Below are positions 1-13,300 of a stretch of DNA of 64,000 nt, piece after piece. Made by a program: the position numbers and the translations under genes. The notes below the pieces were generated by a model. That model ran no database searches and was not told the origin of the DNA. It was given only the letters and a program-made list of their open reading frames with translations. Numbering within the stretch: the stretch's first letter is position 1; every line of letters starts with the position of its first letter. Origin of the DNA: Xiphydria camelus. Taxonomy: Eukaryota > Arthropoda > Insecta > Hymenoptera > Xiphydriidae. The DNA lies in NCBI GenBank assembly GCA_963678675.1, contig OY783200.1:21404190-21468189 (forward strand), written 5' to 3'.

Positions 1-1208
1 ACATTTTCTTGCCGCTTTTTGTATGCTGCGTGAATACTTCAACTATATTTTTCATATATTTTAAATATATTTTGAATGTACGAAGAAAAAATATACTTCT
101 TATATATAACCGAAATATATTTAAAATACTGGATGTATTAGACAATTAAAAATATGCTTTATGTTAATACATTCAAAATATATTTAAAGAATATATTCAC
201 GTATTTTAAATATATTTGGAATATATATCCAAAATATATTTCGAAATTCTGACTGCATTTGAAAATTAAAAACATATTTTTTGTTGATACGCTTGAAATA
301 TATTTTAAGTACTTGCGAAGTATATAAAAATCGGCAAAAACGTATATACCTAATTTGAATACTCGTTACATATATTAAATTCTCTTTATATTTTTAATTT
401 ATCAAGTTTTCATGGGGATTATCATCGGAGTTCGCGTGCGCAAGAAGTTCAGATCGAGTTGGGGGTTTATTTCTGCGAAATAAAATTGAGAAGTTTTCAG
501 GGAAAGAATCTTGGGAAGAAGCGCGAATAAGTTCGTCATTAAATGAATTATCTCCGAGTGACGATAAATGATAAATCCTGATAAATATAAGTGCTTTCGA
601 GGACAACGAGGTGAATATGCTTTGTTTCATCCAGTAGAAAGAATTTGAAAAGTGGAAGATCGATCAAACGTTTCGAGAAGAGCTGGCTGCACTTTCTCTC
701 TCGGACCGTAGTTGTTCAGCGAATCTCTCGCGGGCTGATATCGTACGCGCCGCTAATTCTTATCGTCGAAGCTTACGCGAGCGCGATTCCCTCGCGTGTC
801 CAAGCACGCGACTGACCAGCCGCGGAGGGTCACGTGTGAACGCACACGTGATCCGCTCGCATGACCAGCTGGCGCGCCTCTCCCTCCACCCCAACTTCCG
901 GTAAAACGGCGAAGAAAAAAAAAGAGAGAAGAGAACGGCTTCGCGACTCACGAGCTTTCGGTGGAAACGGAGCGAGAGTTTCGTTCTTCCCTGCGAAAGC
1001 GATTTGCTAACGACTTCGGCGCGGTTATCTTTTGTTAGAAAAGAAAGAGAAGCGTTCCGGCGCTGGCGAAGAATTCGCAATTTGCTTCCGTTATAAAGCT
1101 TGCCTAAATGAACGCGCGGCGAAAGTGTGAAACGCGTTTGACGGAATTGAATGCCACGGTCATCGATCGCGTCGAGTTCATGGCTTTGCTATCGAAAATG
1201 GACAAATT
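1..1208. repeat. AT-rich repeat (1-390), then no gene seen
   Basis: Bases 1-390 are full of aaatatatttt units, with phrases such as ttaaatatattttgaatgta. A related block lies at 44190-44600, including the same aaaaacgtatata and acttgcgaagtata/actcgcgaagtatg phrases, so this is a dispersed AT-rich family rather than chance. From 391 to 1208 I see no supported gene. This stretch may contain Gfrl 3' untranslated sequence. Confidence 0.6.
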
Positions 1209-1328
1209 TTAAATTGGAAGGAGCACGTGACGATTGCGTCGGCGTTCCCAGCTGGCGACAGCGCGTCCGAAGACGGCGGGCTGTTCAATAATGCGTGGCA
1301 GGATTGTCAGGCCAGGGTGAAAGGTTTC
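1209..1328 (-). CDS. Gfrl: Gfrl proposed terminal exon (two possible acceptors)
   Basis: After an 80-base intron, an acceptor ending in gcgag gives a phase-0 exon that begins ETFHPGLTILPRIIEQPAVF and runs 39 residues to TAA at 1211-1209. A stronger looking acceptor, tctcag, lies four bases upstream (exon start 1332). In phase 0 it gives only 15 residues before TGA at 1287-1285. I cannot decide which is used, or whether the true last exon lies beyond the left edge. No GPI-anchor or membrane segment is visible in either tail. Confidence 0.45.
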   Translation of the reverse strand, partial: ETFHPGLTILPRIIEQPAVFGRAVASWERRRNRHVLLPI

Positions 1329-4300
1329 CTCGCTGAGAATTTTACGGCCGTGAGAGGCGACGTTGGCGTCGCGTTATACATGTATATATCTGTAGACGAG
1401 TTACTCACCTTGATGCGCAGCAGGTGCTCCAAGCTCTGCGCCTGGCTGTTATTCAGAGAGGGATTATCGGTGCCCAGTCGAGCGATCGCTATCACGTTCT
1501 CCCTGGTGATGTTGTAGAGGAAGAGCGTGCATACCGTCTGAAAGAGGCAATGCGAAAGGATAATAAGAGCATCTTCGGATTTCTTATTTGATTGCTCGAG
1601 AAAATACTCAAGAAGGCTCTTTATCCGATCTTCCAAGATCCCTGACAAATCCCTCATGATTCCAAATGATCCGAATAGCATCGCACACTGAACAAAAAGA
1701 GAGACAAGCAGAAGAGACGACCTCACCTGGTTCTCGGCCTCCTGCCTCATAAAGTTGTCCAGCAAGGACACCGCGTCCAGCACGGTCAGATTGCTATGCG
1801 GCCTCAGCAGAGTCTCATCGGCCTCGCTGTACCCCAGGAACATGAAGACGCCGTGCGGTATGTTGTACGCGTCTGCGAAGGAGACACACCTTATCACGCG
1901 AAGGAAAGAGCGAAACGAGGGTGGAGGTCCCTGGTTGCACTCCGCTTACCGGGGGAGGGACGCTTGCAGATGAAGCGACCGCTGTAGCAGAGGCAGAGTC
2001 CGCGATACGCCCGATAGGTAGGTGCCGCGTGGTTGTAGAAGGCCAACTCCGTCTTGCAGGGTAACGACTCGACGCAGATGGTGTTGCAGATCAGCACCTC
2101 ACCCTCGCCGCACTGGCAGAGCTCGGAACACTCGGGCTCGTCCTCCTTGTAGAGCTGTGTCGTTACGAGGACAGGGGGTTATTTACCATGTGGAGGAAGG
2201 GGGTAGCTTTTCGCGAGCGCGACATGCAGACACTGAGGAATCCACTCACCCTCTTTCCCGTGCCCTCCTGGATGTACTGGTGCGACTGCTTCGGCCTCTG
2301 TACCACGCAGAAACCTGCGGAATCGAAAGGGATGCGGTAATACGCGCGATTTGGTGGTTAATTTCTCGTCGTTTTTCTTCGTACAAAATTCCCGCCAGGA
2401 TGTTCTACGTGATATCAGTTTTATTTTAAGAATCTATATGCTATATATATACGGTCATACAGATGAGACTCCCGGGAAAAAATAATCATATATGATCATT
2501 GGTCACATATGATCATATATAGGTGTTTTCATTGTACATACTTATAATTAGATAGAGACAAAGTTTGGATCTGATTATATCCAATTATATATGGATCATA
2601 CATGATTACATTTATATATTGAAATTTGAACAAAGTTAACGAATCCAGATCTGATTAAATCAAATCTTGTCTAATCATACATGATCAAATACAGTTTTTC
2701 ATATGTAATCAAATGGAGACAAATTTCGGGTCTGATTATAGCCAAGTATACATGGATCATGAGTGATAATATATGACCAGGTATAATCAATTAAAATCAT
2801 GTACATTGATATAATCACCTTCAAAATTGGTGTCTATCTGATTATAGATGAAAAACTATGTGATCGTAAATGATCATACATGATCCATATATAATTGTAT
2901 ATGATCAAGCCTGAAATTTATCTCAATCAGAATCTTGCATGAAAAAGTATATTTGATCACGTTATGATCAAATAGGATTTGATTTAGCCAGATTCAGATT
3001 TTTTCTAACTTTGTCCAGGTCTAGATATAAATATATGTCATCACAACTGATCATATATATGATTGTAAATGATTATACATGATTACGTAAGATCATATAT
3101 AATTTTTCATACAGGATCAAATGGAGATAAATTTCAGATCTGATTATATCCAATTATATGGGATCATATATGATTACGTATACATACTTTTTCCCAGGTT
3201 CCCATCTCGATCCCAGCATTCAGAAACCGATGAAAACCATATTTTGTCTCGTATAAAATTGACTTCAGAGACAACTGGCACATGCGTAGGGAAAGGGGTG
3301 TAAGTCGAAATCTTCAGTTTTGAGAAACCGAGGAAAACAGTTTGTTGGTGTCACGATTGATAACATATCAAAAAATTGTCTCGTGGAAGTGGCATGTTTT
3401 TATGAGACTATTCTTTGATTATATCCGTTTTCCCAGCGATAGACAATGAAAAAAAAAATCCTGTGGATGACTTATCTCAACTTATGCAATTTTCGACTTA
3501 TTTACACCCCTTTTCCTACGCATGTGCCAACTACTCCTTCGATCTCGGTCAAGTCAATACTGCTCGCGAGAAAAAGACTTCATCGAAACTTTATCCGTGG
3601 ATGTGACACGCCTAAAAAGCCTCGTTCTCGATTGCACGACGCATACATTCGCGCCACCGGATTCACCACGATTAACGACAAAATTCCAACTCGGCGACGA
3701 ACTCGCGAATTAACCAAAACTCTACCGTACGAATACTAGTGTGCAAAAAATATACTAACGAGGTGGAATGGTACTGCTGGTGGACGTCGTGGAAGTGGTA
3801 GTGGTGATAACCGGAGTGGTGCTCACGGGCGCAACGGAAACAGTACTTTCCGCGGTGGCGGCGAAGGTGGCGCCGGTTTCCCCGGATTCCGTCGATCCGC
3901 TGGGCGCCCTCCGCGTCACGTCCGGTATCAGGTTGTTCTCGGCCGCCTCCACGAGGGCCGCCACGGTGCTGACGGCCCGCGACATCGAGGCCGACGTCGT
4001 CGTCGTCGTCGACGACGAGGTCCTCGGATGATGATGGTGCTTCCTCCTCGCGTGATAGTCCTTCTGAGATTCAACTGCGGACGATAGATAAAGTGTCGGG
4101 ACTCCGCCCCTGTGTTTGCCTCTCGTCCGAACGGATCAACCCCGTCCTCCCCTCGCTCGCCAAGCGAACGACGAATCGAGAAGCCCCCCCCCCTCCCATG
4201 CGTTCGCGATGCGCTTCAACCCGGGAGAGGCGATTCCTTCGTATCTAAATGACTTATCTGCCGCGCGGGCACACAACCAGAGCGCGCGGAGTTTGCTCGA

Positions 4301-7300
4301 GCAACTTTGGAATCGATAGCTTCGGCGCAACCCCTCTCGACCGGTGAGCCTCTTCGCGCGCCTCGTCTGGTATCGCGGTGGCGCGATACGCGCGATTCAG
4401 TCACGTCGTTTACCTCGATGCGGCTTGACGCGTCATAACTGTCACATTGGGTTTTGCTCGCTGAAGGGAGGGCGGGAGAATTTCTCTTATCCTGCTTCGC
4501 TCACTCCTGCTCTCTCTCTCTCCCTCCTCGTTTATTTCGCACCCGGGAGACGCGAGACGAGTTATTCTCGAAAGAGGTACGGCAGATGTTTCGTTTCTTT
4601 TCGACTGAAATTGTTGAATGCTGGCTACATTTTGCCGGGAGGAGCGCATCGAGATGATTCATACGTTCTCCACGGTTTCCTATGTAAAGCAGATGCATGG
4701 AAAAAAAAGTGTCGATACGCTTTCCTCGAATATTCCTTGAGATGGGAAGATTTTCATGTTGGGTTTTTCCTGTTTTCTGCCATTCGAATACAGTTTTATA
4801 TTGAGGGTGGCGTGCGCCACTCGAGAGTAAATTCTACTCCAGAAGTAATATATATTGCTATAAAATATTGTTTATTAGTATACTTCTCGAGTAAATACTA
4901 CTTCATAAGTATACCGGTATAAAAATAATAGTAATATTTCTTAAGTAGAATTTATTCTCGAATGGTGCACCCCATATTTAGACTAGCGTGTATCATTCAA
5001 GAGTAAACTTTACTTCAGAAGTATGTTAATAATGATATTTTATAGCGATCTCTCTATTTCAGCGGTATTATTGCTACTTTTATATTAATATATTTCATTA
5101 ATTTTGCTTTTACATCAATATACTTCTGGAGTAAACTCTATTCTGGAAGTATATTGATAATCATATTTTATTGTGATATACTTCTGGGGAGCAGCGAGTT
5201 TACTTTCGAATGGTGCACACCACATTGAGAATACTCTTCGAAAATAGGTTCTACTCCAGAAGTATATTAATGTAAAAGCAATAGTAATACTTCCGGAGTA
5301 GAGCTTACTTCTTCATGGCGTACACCATATTGAGAGTAAGAAGAGTAACAGGAACCTAACAGCGAAAATCTCACTTCGAAGAACGTCAACCAAAAGGGAT
5401 TGAAGGCCACACAGACTTTTCTACTCCTCCGGATTTCGATTAGTTGCCGAAAAAAATACGACGTCGACTTTACGACGAGCCGGCGACATTACGCGCGACG
5501 GTATTATCGCGTGTCCGACGAGCATCGTTAGCGGCCCTCGGGCTCTCGAGAGTCCCGGCGTTATAAATCATCGAACAACGACGCGTTTATTGCGCGTGGC
5601 TCGCGTACTCGCAGTCCTTCTCTCTCACCTCGACCTTCGCCGGTTCGGGAGGGCATTATCGGTCATTGACCATCGACCAGCCCGCGTGAAATAATAAATC
5701 TACTTTGGGCGGGCCAGAAGAGCAAAGAGGATGAGAGCCGCCGTTATCACACATTCCTCTCCCGTCGTACGTGCATATACAATTCACGAGTTCTACATTC
5801 AGAGTGATTCTCAGGATGGAGGTGATAGAACGGTAGGCTATGTAGCGTTTTGCAGATTATAGGCGTACGCTATTGAGGCTGCGACGGCGTGCAGTGCCTA
5901 GCAAACGCTAAGAAAGGAGATCCCTGGTGTCTGATTCAAGCGATCAGACACTAGGGATCTCCTTCTGGAACGATTGGTAGAACGTGCTTGCACGCCGTCA
6001 CAGTCAATCATCGAGATGTAGGTTGCATCCGGCAGTGCCTGATCGCTTCCCCGCCGAAAATTCCTACAAGAAAATGTATGGAGGAACTTACACGATCATC
6101 CAAGAAATATTATTGTAGAGAATTGGAACAGGAAGACATAGAATCATGCATGAACAATTAATACAAGAACTCACAGGATATTGTCGAGTTAAAAGCAAAA
6201 CACATTAAGTCAGTTTTTTTCCAATTTTGAGTTATTTATGCCATGTGGTCACACATTTGATGTATTCTCTTTATGGGAAAATCCAGTAAGTCATCCGAGA
6301 ATTTTTAGTGTTTTATTTCGCAATAATCGTATTTCCATTAAGTCAGTAATTCGTTATTGTGTTCAGGCAAAACAAACTAACTGACTTAGTGTATTTTGCT
6401 TGTAACCCGACGATGTATTAAATATGCAAGCTTCCTGCAAGAGTCGCACATGACGTGACTGTGTCTTGAAAGGAGCCACTTGAAAATATTATGTATATGT
6501 AGCATTTTTGTGGGAAAATCTTATAAGATCCTATCAGGTATCTTGAATGACTAAGAATTTCTTACAGGGATCCTACATGATCTTGAAACGACCGAGTTGG
6601 AGATACCAGTTATCGTGTAAGCCTCTCTTGTAGGAATCTTACATTATCCTGTATGATCTTACATAACTGAATTCATAACAATTACTGCCGATGCAAATCT
6701 CTTACATGATTCTAACCGGTTCTTGCATCACCTTTGCATGATCTTTCAAGATCCTTTCATTGATCGGGTATGATCTTATAACATTCTTTCAAAATTCTAC
6801 ATTGCATCTTGTAGTTACCTTCGAAAGTGTTATAGTCTCTAAAGCACAACGCATAACATATCATCCTGAAAATTACTCTGTACATATACGAGTGTCTTCC
6901 GTCAACATGACAGTTTCCTCTTTCCCACGCGACACTCATTTCATAACGGCGTACGTACCCACGCAGGGATTCACCCAGAGCAGCCGCTGCCAGCCCAGGC
7001 AGTCGTAGAGCTGCGTCAAGTCCGTGCCCTTGCAGGCGCAGTTGGAGCGCAGTTCCGTGCCGAGTATCCCCATCATCGCCCTGCGACAATCCACCGGCGG
7101 CCCGGCGCACTTCTTCGTCACGCTGTCGACGGCGCAGCTCTGCTCGTAGTACTCCAATTTCACTCTGGCATAAAAGAGATTGCGATGGCGATTATCGTTA
7201 ATTTAATATTCCATCTTCCTCAACAAGGTCAATTCTCTTCCTGCCCTACAAGTACACGGGAGAGAGCGAACACAGGCGCTACTTTAATCCTCGAAGAAGG

Positions 7301-10300
7301 ATACTCTCGAAGACGGCTACGACGAAGAGATGGATGGGACGGATTCTAACGTCATACGACCTACAAAGGATGAATGTAAAGGGGAGCGGCGGCTCTCTCC
7401 GGAGGCGCGGAGACATTCGTCTCTTCTCACCCTCCTGCTCTGGGCACCCTCCGTCCTCCTCTCGCCGCCTCTCTTCTGTGGTAATTGTATAATTTAAAAT
7501 ACATTTCGCGGAACGGAGCCTCGCTTTACACGCGCGACGGGGTGAGCGGTGCAAAGAAAATCTTCGGGTACTTTGGCAGATGGCGGTGGTTACCTGCAAT
7601 TGCTGTCCTCCCTGCAGACCTCCGCCAGGCTGTGGCACGTCGGCATCTCCGCGCCCTCGACCCTCTGCGCACACATGGGATGCATCTTCTCCTGGGCGAC
7701 GATGCACTCGTCCCTCCTGCCGTCCGATTTCCTGCCGGGCGAAATGATTTGTCCGATTTATACGGAATTAAGGAACCCGTTGGTGAAGCTGCCATGTTTT
7801 ACGAACATTCCTATATGCAGAGTCAGGTGGTGTTAGCGAGAATTTACATTCATTCTCTTATTTCCAAATAAAAATAACACAGGCCGACAAAATTTCACGA
7901 AAGTCCTAACCCAGAAACAGGACATTGCGTGACCGAAGGATTTTGGTACGCTGAATCCGAATCCAGCCTCAGAATTAACCCTATACGTCAGGTTTTCGAG
8001 ATATCCTAACCTAAAAGTACGAAAAACACGCTTACGTAATCCAGTAATGAATGATTTGTTCATTCCGGGGAGTGCTAGAGACTTTTCAGCAAGTTATGTT
8101 TTTATTAAAGGAACATTTATTGGCAAAACTAAGACCACGTTTAGCAATTTGAAGGTCTCCTTTATCGGAAAAACCATGGTTCATCAGTGAAACATTTTTT
8201 ATCTGGAAGTGAAAATTGATCTAAAATCTTGGAAAAATATGGCAGCTTCCCTTACAATTAGTGAATCCCACTCAAACTGCCTTCCGCTGGAAGTATACGC
8301 CTTATTTTATACGCTCTCGATTACGTTAATGAAGCTCCCCGTTTCGATGCTCTCAATCGACAATGTCTTTTGGGGACGATCGACACTAATCTACGAAAAA
8401 TCGAAACAATATATATATATCTCTAAGCGAAAGTTGAACGGCAAAGTAAACGAGCTAAATATACGAGGAGAGGGTTTGGACAAATTGTCAGAATCTTCGC
8501 AAACTTGGGGGGAAGGGAAGAAAAATGTTTTTGGGAAACGAGGGTGTGCGATGTAAAGTATCGCGGGAGGGGGAAGGGTGAAGGAGAAAGTGAGGAAGGG
8601 GAGGGGTATATATACGCGTTTCTTGCACCTTACAAACGCCCAGTGATGGCGGCATTATGCGAGGAGCATTAAACAAATAAGTACCTCGCGTTAGTCGAGC
8701 TGGTGGAAAGAGAGAGACAGACAGAAGTCCGCCCCTTCGAGCCTCACTTCTCGGGGGGATCGAAGGGAGAGAAAATTGCAAGGTTGGAGAGACGAACGCG
8801 GCAAAGGAGGATTCCGAACAAAAGCACGGGCGCCGGAGGGAAAATAAGTAACCGAAAGACGGAAAGAATAGCGAGGGAAGGGTAGGAGGGAGGAAGTTCG
8901 GGCATTGTTTCGCGGGCGAGAGCCACTTAAAAGTTAAAACAGCTTTATTATGCGGAGTGAGAGAATTTCTGCGTTGCCGTTCATCCCGTGGAGACGAGCC
9001 GATCGCGGCGGGCCTCGTTAATCGTCCTGGAGCGAGAAGCCGACCGCGATAGAGGATCACCCACGTGGAACGGTAGTCGCTATGTGCGCAAAAGCTCGTG
9101 GTGCCACGGGCAGACTGTCGCGTTATGCGATGGATAATAACTGGGGCGTTTAAATGGAAAAGACACAGTAGTGATAAATACAAATTATAAGTCACGGATT
9201 CGGTCAGCTCGCAACAAATGCCAATTATTTTCCGGTCTGTTAACTTTATTCACTTAGTTAGAGTCCAATGTGAGCCTTGTGTTGAGAACAGGATTTAACC
9301 CTTTCAGTCACACTAACACAAAAATACACTAAATTGCGTACCTCATGAGGGACAGTATGACTGAAAAGGTTAAAAAGATCGCTCATAATATAATATTCAA
9401 TCAAAGTATCATCATCCAAGGAAAGACACTTGCAGTATCACATGTACAGGGTTATTCACTGGACCTGCAAGATATGAAATAAAACGTCTACGATTTGTGG
9501 AACCATAGATGATGAGCATTATCGTTAATTAGTCGAGGTGGGTAGGGAGAGGTTAAGCAGACTCAGCGAATGCAATGATGAAACTCTTAAACTGACTGTG
9601 GCAGTTACGCCTGATGCTTACCAGATTTTACTCTAGTTCTGGTTAAAATCAGGAGTACCTACCTCAGTTTTAAGAGATTCATCACTACAGTTGCCGATCC
9701 TGCTTAACCTCTCCTACCCAAATCAACGATGACGCTCATCGTCCATAGTTTCACAAATCGTACACATTATACAATATTTGCTATGTTGCAGGTCCAGTAA
9801 ATAACCGTGTAGTTTGCGTTGAGAATTACGCTGCAAAAACATCAGCTCAGTCATAAGATCGTGTGTCGTTCCTCAAAGTAGTATTTCCTACTCTATTTCT
9901 ACACATTTGCACAGACAGTAATTTAGACTCCCTCGTCACGTATCATTCATATTTGTAATATCAGTAAATACGACCCTTTATTCTATTACAAAATACTAGT
10001 CTTGGTTACAATGGGCGCTGCTAGTCCTGTTCCTTTTTCATTCAAGGTCACGCGCACAGCGGAGAGGCAAAGACGACCACTTACTTGCACAGGCAGAAGG
10101 CGATTTCCATCGAGTGCTTCTGATCCACCGTTCTGTAAAAGTGCTGCAGGGCGTCCATGCACTCGTTCCTCGCGCAACTCGACATGTCGCAACGATTCAG
10201 AATCGGCTCCAAACTGGCCTTGCAGTCTGGGTCGCTCCTGGGAACATAGTGGGCCAATCCCGTGGAATTGACGCGTCAGTTCATAGATCCTGTCTCAGAA

Positions 10301-13300
10301 ATGTTCTTTTATTCTTCAGCGTGAGATAAAACTTGTGCTGAACGATTTATTAGACGTTTTTATGAGCTGATCATCTATATGAAAAATGGTGTTGAATGAT
10401 TAATCTTTGAAATTATAAATCACACGCACAGAGACGATATAACATCAAATTTAAGACACGCGAGGGTTTAATTTTTAAGCTAGGATTAGGCCACGCTGGA
10501 AAATATTTGGATTGTATATGGGGCATTTCACAAGAAAACGACAAAGCGAAAGCGCCACAGCAATTAAAAAATTTTGAAAATTTTTGTAATATTTATTATC
10601 ATTTTAAAGATTTTGGCGTCGCTGCTGAATGGCATTTTTTTTTGCCACAGCGCACGGCAAGGGCCCTTCCGATGGTATTGGGGGAACTGTTAAGCTATTA
10701 GCTGCTCGAGCACTAAACACAAATAATGACTCAGTTTTTTCTCTAAAATAGTGCATAAAACATTGAAAAATCAACACTCCATAGTGTGTGACGGCTTAAA
10801 AAATGTGTAATTCTTTGAAGATTAATTAAAAATTTGTTTTCTTGAAATCAAAAATGGCGTATTTTCGGGAGGCGAAAAAATAGTGGTTATTTTCGTTTCT
10901 GCCGGTACTGGTAATACCGCATATTTTTTTTTCTTTTCCAGAAAGTACGTTCAAAAAGAAAACCTTTTTGTATTTGAAGTTTTTTTGAAATTATCATTTC
11001 TTCTATTCGAAAATTAGCCCTGAAAATCACATTTTTCAATATTGTCGAGAGGTATCCCGTATAAACAAAGGCAATACAAAAAAAATCCACTCGGTAGTAC
11101 GTTTAGAATCCAAAACCCTGTTAGAAAAAGAAATATATGAAGTAAATTCCCGACCCCCCATGGGTTTCGCTTTGTCGTTTTCTTGTGAAATGCCCCATAT
11201 ATACATATACCCCCTTCGAGGTTGAACTTTCACCCCGCGACCCGTAGAGGATCGACAAGGGCGAGAGCGAGCTACTCACTTGCAGGACGAGTAGGCGCGC
11301 TGACAGGTGCTCGACAGCACCAGCTTGACCGGGGGCACCGGCACGGTTTTCTCCGCCTCCGATACCGGCGACGGCATGACGGCCGATCCGTCGAGAGAGC
11401 CGTCTGTAACGAGCACGGACGCAGAAAGGAAGATGGTGAGGATTTCCGAAGATAGAATCCGCGCGAGAGAAAGAAGCCGGAAAGGCGTCGCAGCGGAAGG
11501 TTGACCGAGAAACGGCCCTTTGTCGAGGTCGCACTCGGATCAAAAACGTCATCGTTTTACTCTACCCATCGTCGTTCCAGTTTTGTACCTCCTCCTCGTT
11601 CTCGAGACGCGGTTCGATTAGGTAGTCGACATCAACGCGCGCGTCACGGTAAACCGGCGGTAAATATCGTCCATTTTTCTCGCCACCAACCGCGACGCCT
11701 CGCGCGCGAGTAGCACGAAGCATCCCCCGAAGAGAAATGACGACGATCGGTCCCCTCGAATCGCCTGCGCGTCGATAAGCGTCTTGACGCGGCGCGGAGC
11801 AGCGCACCTACGTCGTTTAACCTCGTCGGCGCGGAGAGCGAGTGGCGTGACGGCCTGAACGGCGCGGATCTAGTGGCGTGATGTGGCGTCGGGTTGAGGA
11901 AAATAATGAGTTTGACTCGATAGGGATGGGTGGGCGGCCGTAAGAGATGACTGTCCATAAGTCTGCGCGAGGGAAAGAGGGGCGGGTGGATTCGACGTAT
12001 GGACGGACGGACGCGTTTTATTAAGACGAATGAGCGGCTCCCGCAGCCCCCTTCTCACCCCATATTTCACGATGCGCCCCTCCGGTTCGCGCGACCGGTA
12101 TACGAGGTTCGCGTACGCGTAATTTTTGGCGGGTACACTGTTAGAAGTTTCTGTTAGGAAAGCACAATAAATGTAATGGAAGCATTTTTACAAACACGAG
12201 TGTACATTGAAACTAACGCGTAATGGTGTTAGGAATTCCAAAAAATCGTTGTGTTTTAAAATCACAATACCTTTGTGTGGAAAAGTAGAAGCGCTCTTCG
12301 GTACTGTGAAATTCGAAAGATAAGGTGTTGTGAAATCACAATACACTACTAACTCAGCCTAAAAATGGAACGCACACGCTGCAGTGACTTTACACTGCTA
12401 CCTGCCGACCCGCCTAGTGGTGTCGGTTTTTTTTTTTCATACCCTACCGGGACTCGAACCTGCGATCTTTAGGACGAGCTGCATCGCACTCTACCGATTG
12501 AGCCACCGACTCTTCGATATTGGTGTTGGTCGACTCCAGTCATATATAGAAACCGAACATGACAGTGACTGCTCTCGAAGGTTCTTCTCATTAAATTTTA
12601 TAAAATAATTTGATACTTTCTTTTTCAAAACAGCAGCGTTTATGATAATATTAATCATTCATTATTTATGGAACGATTCGGTACAATTTGCACTGTTTGA
12701 AACAGCATTATTATATCACACGCAGACGCAAACTGAACCGACGACGCGTTTGAAACATCACAATGTATTGTGAATTCAAAAGAGACGTTTTAGGTTTTTC
12801 CCATACATGTTTTAAAACCAAATATGGGTATTGTTTTTTTTTCAAACGCTGTTGTGAAATACAAACACGACGTTAGGAATTCAGAGTGAACGTTGCCTAT
12901 TTAAAGAGACAGTGTGATTAAATAAAAGTACGAGTTTTTTATTTCCTAATATGTGTTTGGAAATCAAAACGAAATTTGTGATTTTAAAAGTTTTGCAGTG
13001 AATTCAAAGTTTGCTTATTAAAATTAAGAATGTATTTTTCAATTCTCTGCACATCCGTATAGCGTCATATTGTGAAATCAAAAACACTTCTAACAGTGTA
13101 CGCGTTTCAAATCGCGTTTTCGATCCGCATTTTCGACATCGCCCTCGCGCTCGGCCGAATCAACCGCGGAAGCTGGATTGTGCCGCCAGAGCTTCGAACG
13201 GAGATCGGTGATCGGAAAGTATACCGGCAGTTCGGTTCGAAAATCACCACTGTATTGGGTTTTTATTTCGAGTGAATAAAAAGTTAAAGGACGTACCTCG

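Noticed and set aside
1307..1897. A single 196-codon frame as one exon
   Set aside because: It reads through two introns with good GT-AG sites. The spliced version keeps the family sequence and phase.
5917..5962. microRNA precursor
   Set aside because: The stem is too short and perfect, and it is nested in a longer inverted repeat typical of foldback elements. No known insect microRNA seed was recognised.
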